This document shows, piece after piece, positions 22,920 through 27,274 of a stretch of DNA of 27,274 nucleotides (the stretch's first letter is position 1; each line of letters opens with the position of its first letter). Origin of the DNA: Bifidobacterium breve (GTDB taxonomy: Bacteria; Actinomycetota; Acidimicrobiia; IMCC26256; PALSA-555); NCBI GenBank assembly GCA_945889545.1, contig CAMDCC010000008.1:1-27274 (forward strand), written 5' to 3'. The notes below the pieces were generated by a model. The model saw only the letters and a program-made list of their open reading frames with translations, was not told the DNA's origin and searched no databases. A program made the position numbers and the translations under genes.

Positions 22920-23998
22920 GCACGGCCGAAGCGACAGCGACCTCCACGCGCACCGATGCGCTGCTGGCGGTGCGCGACCTGCACAAGGACTTCCCGATTC
23001 GGAGCCCGGTGCTGCGGCGCACGCTCGGGACGATCCACGCCGTCGATGGCGTGAGCTTCACGATCGGAACCGGCGAAACGCTCGGGTTGGTGGGCGAGAG
23101 CGGGTCAGGGAAGTCCACCACCGCTCGCGTGGTGTTGCGCTTGATCGAACCGACGAGCGGTGTTGTCGAGTTCGATGGCACAGACCTGACCGGACTGTCA
23201 GGAGCGCGCCTGCGCCGCGAGCGCAGGAATCTTCAGATGGTGTTCCAGGATCCGTTCACATCCCTCGACCCGCGCCAGACCGTCAACGCGATCGTGGGCG
23301 AGCCACTGCGGGTGCATGACGGGCTACGCGGCGCTGCGCTCGAGCAGCGTGTGGCCGAGCTCCTCGCGCTCGTGGGCCTCGACCGGCGCGTGACAAGTCG
23401 CTACGCACACGAGTTCTCCGGCGGCCAGCGCCAGCGCATCGCCGTGGCGCGTGCGCTCGCGCCGAATCCCCGTCTGCTCGTGTGTGACGAGCCGGTCAGC
23501 TCGCTCGACGTCTCGACCCAGTCGCAGGTCATCAACCTGTTGGCTGATCTCCAGCAGGAGCTCGGACTCTCCTATCTGTTCATCTCGCACGACTTGGCGA
23601 TCGTGCGGCATGTCAGTCATCGGATTGCGGTGATGTACCTCGGCCGAGTCGTCGAGATTGGTGACGCGGCAGAGGTGTACGAGCGTCCCGCGCATCCGTA
23701 CACGCGCGCGTTGCTGGCGGCGATCCCGCTGCCCGATCCGCGGCGCCGCACGACCAGAGCGAAGGTTCCGGTGCGCGGAGACGTCGGCAACCCGGCCGCA
23801 CCTCCGTCGGGCTGTCACTTCCACCCACGGTGTCCCGATGTGATGGAGGTGTGTCGCACCGAGGATCCAGCGCCGGTGCAGACGGTGAGCGGGACCACCG
23901 TGCGCTGTCATCTCCATGATCCGGTCCAAATCGCGGCTGCCGCGGGAAACGCGGTGGCCAGTCCGGCCAAGATCGAAGGAAACAAGGGGGAACCATGA
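22916..23998 (+). CDS. DppF/OppF-type ABC importer ATP-binding protein
   Basis: This 360-residue ATPase is the second nucleotide-binding subunit of the importer. Walker A is GESGSGKS (60-67), the Q-loop VFQDPFTSLDPRQT, the signature FSGGQRQRIAVARAL, Walker B LLVCDEPVSSLD and the H-loop FISHDLAIV. The C-terminus carries the oligopeptide-transporter domain with GCHFHPRCP and RCHLHDP segments, which in relatives can hold an iron-sulphur cluster. ATG 22916 is chosen because it overlaps the previous stop as ATGA and fits the family; longer in-frame options upstream lie inside the fused gene. It ends in another ATGA overlap with the neocarzinostatin-like gene, so the two small secreted proteins are coupled to the transporter. 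Confidence 0.94.
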   Translation: MSTAEATATSTRTDALLAVRDLHKDFPIRSPVLRRTLGTIHAVDGVSFTIGTGETLGLVGESGSGKSTTARVVLRLIEPTSGVVEFDGTDLTGLSGARLRRERRNLQMVFQDPFTSLDPRQTVNAIVGEPLRVHDGLRGAALEQRVAELLALVGLDRRVTSRYAHEFSGGQRQRIAVARALAPNPRLLVCDEPVSSLDVSTQSQVINLLADLQQELGLSYLFISHDLAIVRHVSHRIAVMYLGRVVEIGDAAEVYERPAHPYTRALLAAIPLPDPRRRTTRAKVPVRGDVGNPAAPPSGCHFHPRCPDVMEVCRTEDPAPVQTVSGTTVRCHLHDPVQIAAAAGNAVASPAKIEGNKGEP

Positions 23999-24561
23999 CC
24001 ACGGATCGCCAGATCACACATCGCCAGACCAACCAACGGGGAAAGCGTTCGGCTCATGTGCTCGCGGTGCTGCTCACGCTCGGTCTCATGTCGGTGACGT
24101 CGATCGGCGTCGCATCTGCGGGCAGTGGAGGCGGCAAGGACGAGTTGCCGGCCGAGGACAAGGTCTACGCGCCCGGCGAAGCCGAGTGTGGAGAGAAGAA
24201 CCCGAAGTGCAAGGGCAAGGCGTCGCCGGCCACGGGCCTCGTAAACGGCGATGTCGTGCACATCGTCGCCAAGGGCTTCACGAAGAAGATCGCGCTCGGC
24301 ATTGTTCAGTGTGTCGACCCCGACGATCCCGACAACGGGCTCGACGAGGGAGAGCTGGCCGGCGTCGATTGCGACACCGTCAAGACCACAGCGGTGAAAG
24401 CCAACAAGAAGGGAAAGGTTGTCGCCGATCGAGCGGTCAACGCGGGGCCGTTCGGCGCCACGAACCGAGTGTGTGACGCGACGCACGACTGCTTGCTTTC
24501 GATCACGGAGCTGACCGCGGGCGACGCAGAGCGAGTCACGTTCAAGATCACGTTCGCATGA
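23995..24561 (+). CDS. Secreted neocarzinostatin-fold protein
   Basis: The product is 188 residues. A long Sec signal peptide (basic 1-20, hydrophobic 21-40) is cleaved near ASA-GSG (42/43). The mature domain matches the neocarzinostatin/macromomycin apoprotein pattern: SPATGLVNGDVVHIVAKGF (77-95), the GIVQC block (Cys106), Cys126, the RVCDATHDC block (Cys160, Cys166) and closing FKITF. These four cysteines correspond to the two conserved disulphides of the fold; two more (Cys65, Cys72) lie before it. The aromatic residues that line the chromophore pocket of neocarzinostatin, such as Trp after the first Cys, are not present (Cys-Val-Asp here), so enediyne binding is unlikely. AAGGGGG is 4 nt before the ATG, which overlaps the ATPase stop as ATGA. 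It may be a ligand-binding helper for the importer. Confidence 0.85.
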   Translation: MTTDRQITHRQTNQRGKRSAHVLAVLLTLGLMSVTSIGVASAGSGGGKDELPAEDKVYAPGEAECGEKNPKCKGKASPATGLVNGDVVHIVAKGFTKKIALGIVQCVDPDDPDNGLDEGELAGVDCDTVKTTAVKANKKGKVVADRAVNAGPFGATNRVCDATHDCLLSITELTAGDAERVTFKITFA

Positions 24562-24575
24562 GTGAGGGAGGGGTA

Positions 24576-25100
24576 ATGACATCACGACGGACGTTGCGGG
24601 TGACCGCAGCGCTACTTATCTTGGGGATGGCGTCATTCGCATTCACCGGGACCGCGATTGCCAAGAAGAAGAAGTTCGACAAGGCGGCAGCGAAAGCCGA
24701 CATCACAACGGTCTACGAGACCTACATCCAGCCGGGGGCTCCGTTCGAGACCCGGATCGAGGTCATCGAGGACAACGAGAACCCCGAAGTGATCACGAAC
24801 CTGGAGGCCGCGTTGGCGAAATCGGGTGGGGTTGCAACCGGCAAAACGCTCGCCATCACATTCGTCAACCGCAAGCTCGCGCAGGTGGACGTCGGGATCT
24901 ACCTCGACCCTGAAGCGCTGGATGGCGATCCGATCATCACGCATGAGGACCAATACGTCGTCTTCAGCGGCGGCAGCTGGGTGATGAGCCTCGACGGCTA
25001 CTGCTACCTGGGTGAGCAGGGTGGAACCCCGTGCTCGGAAGAGCTGCTCGACCGGGCCGCCGAGCTGCTGGCCAAGGCGAAGAAGGGCAAGAAGATCTAG
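24576..25100 (+). CDS. Small secreted protein, possibly NTF2-like
   Basis: The product is 174 residues. A signal peptide (1-29) ends near TAIA-KKK, followed by a lysine-rich mature start. The pattern ITTVYETYIQPGAPFETRIEVIEDNE (43-68), NLEAALAKSGG, AQVDVGIYL and a late GGSWVMSLDGYCYLGEQGGTPC block resembles small secreted actinobacterial NTF2-like proteins (compare mycobacterial MTB12/CFP-2), with Cys143 and Cys153 likely disulphide-bonded. The C-terminus is a Lys-rich helix. No catalytic function is assigned. An ATG at 24558 overlaps the previous stop as ATGA, but ATG 24576 is preferred for the strong GAGGGAGGGG site (24564-24573) just before it. It is the last gene of the importer operon, so a role near the substrate-binding step is likely but unproven. 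Confidence 0.75.
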   Translation: MTSRRTLRVTAALLILGMASFAFTGTAIAKKKKFDKAAAKADITTVYETYIQPGAPFETRIEVIEDNENPEVITNLEAALAKSGGVATGKTLAITFVNRKLAQVDVGIYLDPEALDGDPIITHEDQYVVFSGGSWVMSLDGYCYLGEQGGTPCSEELLDRAAELLAKAKKGKKI

Positions 25101-25130
25101 GAGGGTGAGGCACCTGGGCGCGGCGCGCGT

Positions 25131-25136
25131 ACGCTG
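25131..25136 (+). promoter_or_regulatory. Leaderless-type -10 box for the enoyl-CoA hydratase
   Basis: TACGCT (25131-25136) fits TANNNT and ends 8 nt before ATG 25145, which has no Shine-Dalgarno. The box lies in the loop and 3' arm of a small GC hairpin (25118-25125 with 25134-25141, one G-U pair) that would form in read-through RNA from the importer operon and may act as a weak stop for it. Confidence 0.5.
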
Positions 25137-25144
25137 CGCCCGGG

Positions 25145-25954
25145 ATGCCCATCCATTACGAGACTGTCGACCCGCACGTGGTGCTGGTCACGATCGACCG
25201 CCCGCATCGCAAGAACGCGCTCGACTTCGAGCACTTCGGCGATCTCGCGCTCGCGTGGCGCAGGTTCAAGGAAGACGACGACGCTTGGGTGGCGATCCTT
25301 ACGGGCGTCGGCGACTCGTACTGCGCGGGGGCTGACCTGCGTGATCTCGTGCCGATGTTCGCCGAGATCGGCGAGCGCATGGCGCGCGGCGAGACGGAGA
25401 TGAACGGTCGGCCGCTCAACGGGGCTATGGAAGCGGTGCTCCGCTCCTTCCAGGTGTACAAGCCGATCATCGCGGCAGTGAACGGGCCGTGCGTGGCTGG
25501 CGGCATGGAGATGCTCGGTGGTATCGACATCCGCATCGCGTGCCCCGAAGCGGTGTTCGGCGTGATGGAACCGCGCCGGGGATTGTTCGCGGGCGGTGGC
25601 ACGACGGCGCGGCTGCCGCGCCAGCTCGGGTGGCCCGCGGCGATGGAGTTCCTGCTCACGGCGGAGGGCCTGCCAGCGCAGCGCGCCCTCGAGCTCGGGT
25701 TGATCAACGAGATCGTGCCGCGTGAGGAGCTCGTCGAACGTGCCCGCGACTGGGCGCGACGTATCACGGTGAATGCGCCGCTCGCGATCCAAGGCACGAA
25801 GGAGAGCGCGCTGCGCTGCTTCGCCGCGGGCAGCCTTGACGACGCGTACGAGATCGAGTCGGAGATCTCCAAGAAGGTGTTCGCCACCGAAGACGCCACA
25901 GAAGGACCACTCGCCTTCGTCGAGAAGCGCGCTCCGAACTGGAAGAGTCGCTAG
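25145..25954 (+). CDS. Enoyl-CoA hydratase/isomerase (crotonase) family protein
   Basis: This 269-residue crotonase-fold protein carries the oxyanion-hole segments CAGADLRD (60-67) and VAGGMEMLGG (117-126), and both catalytic-position glutamates, E122 and E142 (FGVMEPRRG). It therefore probably hydrates enoyl-CoA. The length is typical. The residues after the second Glu (RRGLFAGGGTTARLPRQLG) form the usual GxxxxxGGTQRLPR-like block. Substrate size is unknown. It starts 44 bp after the importer operon, with its own TACGCT box 8 nt before the ATG. It converges with a dienelactone-hydrolase-like gene across a 20-bp gap that contains nothing recognisable. Confidence 0.93.
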   Translation: MPIHYETVDPHVVLVTIDRPHRKNALDFEHFGDLALAWRRFKEDDDAWVAILTGVGDSYCAGADLRDLVPMFAEIGERMARGETEMNGRPLNGAMEAVLRSFQVYKPIIAAVNGPCVAGGMEMLGGIDIRIACPEAVFGVMEPRRGLFAGGGTTARLPRQLGWPAAMEFLLTAEGLPAQRALELGLINEIVPREELVERARDWARRITVNAPLAIQGTKESALRCFAAGSLDDAYEIESEISKKVFATEDATEGPLAFVEKRAPNWKSR

Positions 25955-25974
25955 GCCCTTTCCAAATACGGTTG

Positions 25975-26586
25975 CTAGTGCAGGTGCTCTCCGAAGAAGG
26001 CGAGCAACGTGGGCCACGCGTCCTGAGCCGCGGCCGCGTCGGGCTCGTTGCCCTCGTGCATGAAGCCGTGGCCAGCCTCGGGGTACACGATCACGTTCCC
26101 CTCGTGGTGCGCCTCGACGGCAGCGATCTCGTCGGGCGGGATGTACTCGTCGGTGCCGCCGAAGAACAAGAGCAACGGACAGCTCGGTTCGGCGAGGATC
26201 TTGGAGATCTGCGCGCCGTAGAAGCCGGCGGCCGCGTCGACGGGAGCGCCCTGCGTTGCGGCGAGATATGTGTTGCGGCCACCCAGGCAGAAACCGGTCA
26301 CGCCGACCTTCGTTGCGCCGGTGCGCTTGAGCTCGGCGACGCACTCGGTGATGTCGGCGAGCGCTTCCTCCGGCTTCAAGGCCATGAAGTGCTTCGGGCC
26401 GACGTCACGGTTGCTGCCGCCGAAACGGGCGAACATGTCGGGCGCGATCGCTGCATAGCCCTCGGCAGCGAGTCGCTCGCACACGCGCAACAACCACTGG
26501 TCCATGCCGTAGCCCTCGAGGCACACGACCACACCGGGCCACGGTGGCTCCGCCGAGGGGCGGGCAAGGAAGTACGGGACGGCCAC
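25975..26586 (-). CDS. Dienelactone hydrolase family protein
   Basis: The product is a 203-residue alpha/beta-hydrolase of the dienelactone hydrolase type. The nucleophile is cysteine: C100 in GFCLGG. The other triad members are D146 (GTDEYIP) and H173 (AGHGFM), the usual order and spacing. The family opens carboxymethylenebutenolide rings in aromatic degradation or hydrolyses related esters and lactones; the substrate here is unknown. The frame remains open upstream to 26952, but that part lies over the divergent LLM gene and is not protein-like. GTG 26586 is chosen because TACGAT stands 7 nt before it and the family N-terminus (VPYFLARPS) starts there; an ATG at 26595 is the alternative. 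Confidence 0.9.
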   Translation of the reverse strand: MAVPYFLARPSAEPPWPGVVVCLEGYGMDQWLLRVCERLAAEGYAAIAPDMFARFGGSNRDVGPKHFMALKPEEALADITECVAELKRTGATKVGVTGFCLGGRNTYLAATQGAPVDAAAGFYGAQISKILAEPSCPLLLFFGGTDEYIPPDEIAAVEAHHEGNVIVYPEAGHGFMHEGNEPDAAAAQDAWPTLLAFFGEHLH

Positions 26587-26593
26587 GGGCGGC

Positions 26594-26599
26594 ATCGTA
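26594..26599 (-). promoter_or_regulatory. Leaderless-type -10 box for the dienelactone hydrolase gene
   Basis: TACGAT (26599 to 26594 on the minus strand) fits TANNNT and is 7 nt before GTG 26586. It overlaps the alternative ATG at 26595, which argues that the GTG is the real start. The two divergent start codons here are separated by only 38 bp. Confidence 0.5.
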
Positions 26600-26610
26600 C
26601 GCAGGACTCG

Positions 26611-26616
26611 TAAGGT
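26611..26616 (+). promoter_or_regulatory. Leaderless-type -10 box for the LLM oxidoreductase
   Basis: TAAGGT (26611-26616) fits TANNNT and ends 8 nt before ATG 26625. With the minus-strand box at 26594-26599, two divergent promoters are packed in one 38-bp gap, so each polymerase footprint would cover the other's start. Confidence 0.5.
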
Positions 26617-26624
26617 GGCGCCCC

Positions 26625-27274
26625 ATGGGCCAGGACCTTCGTTTCGGCATCTACGTTCCGCAGCTCGCGTTCGAGTACAGCGACCTGCTCGAGCGCGCGC
26701 AGCTGTGCGAGCAGCTCGGCTTCGACTCGTTCTGGTGCTTCGACCACCTCTACGGCCCGGAGCTCCCGGGAACGCCTGCGTTCGAAGGGTGGACACTCGC
26801 AACCGCGTTGCTCGCGCAGACGACCAGCTTGCGCGTCGGTCACATGGTGCTGTGCGCAACGTTCCGTCACCCCGCAGTACTCGGGAAGATGGCGACCACA
26901 CTCGACGCGATCTCGAACGGTCGCTTGAACGTGGGCATCGGCAGCGGCTCATACGAGCCGGAGCACCACCTCGCCGGCATCCCGTGGGGCACGTTTGCCG
27001 AGCGCTCCGAGATCCTCGGAGAGACGCTCGAGATCCTCACGAGCATGTTCGCCAACGAGCTCACCACGTTCGAGGGCAAGCACTTCCAACTCCGCGAATA
27101 CCCGAACCTCCCGTTGCCGGTGCAGCAGCCGCGGCCGCCGATCTACGTGGGTGGCGTGGGTGAGAAGCGCACGCTGCCGCTCGTGGCGAAATACGCCGAC
27201 GTGTGGAACGTGCCCACGTACGCGCTCGGCGAGATCAAGCCCAAGCTCGCGGTACTTGAAGCGGAGTGTTCGCG
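26625..27274 (+). CDS. LLM-class F420-type oxidoreductase (3' truncated by window end)
   Basis: The first 216 residues of a luciferase-like TIM-barrel oxidoreductase are visible, cut by the end of the window. Visible landmarks are the N-terminal RFGIYVPQ strand, LGFDSFWCFDHL, the LRVGHMVLCATFRHPAVLGKMATTLDAISNGRL block, NVGIGSGSYEPEH and PPIYVGGVGEKRTLPLVAKYADVWNV. These match actinobacterial enzymes that use reduced cofactor F420 rather than FMN, which fits the lineage. The reaction and substrate cannot be named. ATG 26625 follows a TAAGGT box by 8 nt with no Shine-Dalgarno, so the mRNA is probably leaderless. Confidence 0.92.
   Translation, partial: MGQDLRFGIYVPQLAFEYSDLLERAQLCEQLGFDSFWCFDHLYGPELPGTPAFEGWTLATALLAQTTSLRVGHMVLCATFRHPAVLGKMATTLDAISNGRLNVGIGSGSYEPEHHLAGIPWGTFAERSEILGETLEILTSMFANELTTFEGKHFQLREYPNLPLPVQQPRPPIYVGGVGEKRTLPLVAKYADVWNVPTYALGEIKPKLAVLEAECS

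Noticed and set aside
23995..24561. Part of an enediyne antibiotic cluster
   Set aside because: No enediyne polyketide synthase or tailoring gene is in the window, and the pocket aromatics of neocarzinostatin are missing.
25097..26344. Long minus-strand open frame across the enoyl-CoA hydratase and dienelactone hydrolase genes
   Set aside because: Low-complexity Arg-rich translation without motifs; it covers two real genes in other frames.
26587..26952. N-terminal extension of the dienelactone hydrolase up to 26952
   Set aside because: It is Arg/Ser-rich, overlaps the divergent LLM oxidoreductase gene, and lies upstream of a good -10 box for GTG 26586.
1..27274. Mobile elements, CRISPR arrays, tRNA or rRNA genes
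   Set aside because: Reading both strands showed no transposase or integrase, no regularly spaced repeats, and no cloverleaf or rRNA-like segments; base composition looks uniform throughout.

Overview
The window is GC-rich, gene-dense chromosomal DNA, almost certainly from an actinobacterium. Indicators are an F420-type LLM oxidoreductase, a DUF2236 oxygenase, DrrAB-like transport genes, a neocarzinostatin-fold protein, several ACMSD-like amidohydrolases, frequent GTG starts, and genes that begin 6-8 nt after a TANNNT -10 box (leaderless transcription). The mix resembles uncultured Acidimicrobiia or mycobacteria-like lineages, but that placement is inference. I see no tRNA, rRNA, CRISPR array, phage gene or insertion sequence.

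Layout. Positions 7-831 (+) hold a DUF2236 protein that meets, tail to tail, an EcsC-like gene and an amidohydrolase (828-2738, -). Upstream of these on the minus strand are a degenerate HD-domain protein (2774-3430) and a short-chain dehydrogenase (3498-4385). A shared promoter of about 25 bp then faces a DrrA/DrrB-type ABC exporter (4411-6215, +). An aldo/keto reductase (6212-7141, -) is divergent from a class A penicillin-binding protein (7255-9321, +). A structured intergenic region follows, then a secreted Ala-rich protein with a possible wall-lytic C-terminal domain (9439-10320, +).

A D-2-hydroxyacid dehydrogenase (10325-11386, -) shares an overlapping divergent promoter with an amidohydrolase/small-protein pair (11437-13040, +). 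A long hairpin separates that pair from a five-gene minus-strand operon read from 18265 down to 13111: amidohydrolase, MaoC/hotdog hydratase, acyl-CoA ligase, two-TM protein and SDR. The genes are coupled by 4-bp overlaps or gaps of 2-10 bp. This looks like a catabolic unit for an unknown carboxylic acid.

Divergent from it is a six-gene plus-strand operon (18418-25100): a family-5 substrate-binding lipoprotein, a DppB permease, a fused DppC-DppD permease/ATPase, a DppF ATPase, and two small secreted proteins. One of the small proteins is neocarzinostatin-like and the other may be NTF2-like. The window ends with an enoyl-CoA hydratase (25145-25954, +), a dienelactone-hydrolase-like protein (25975-26586, -) and a truncated F420-type LLM oxidoreductase (26625 to the end, +).

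Taken together, the region combines uptake (Dpp-like operon), CoA-ester catabolism (ligase, hydratases, SDRs, amidohydrolases, hydroxyacid dehydrogenase), export (DrrAB) and wall synthesis (PBP). The best candidates for something undescribed are the ABC importer operon with its two coupled secreted proteins, the five-gene amidohydrolase operon, the SD-sequestering hairpin at 9410-9432, and the shared bidirectional -10 elements.
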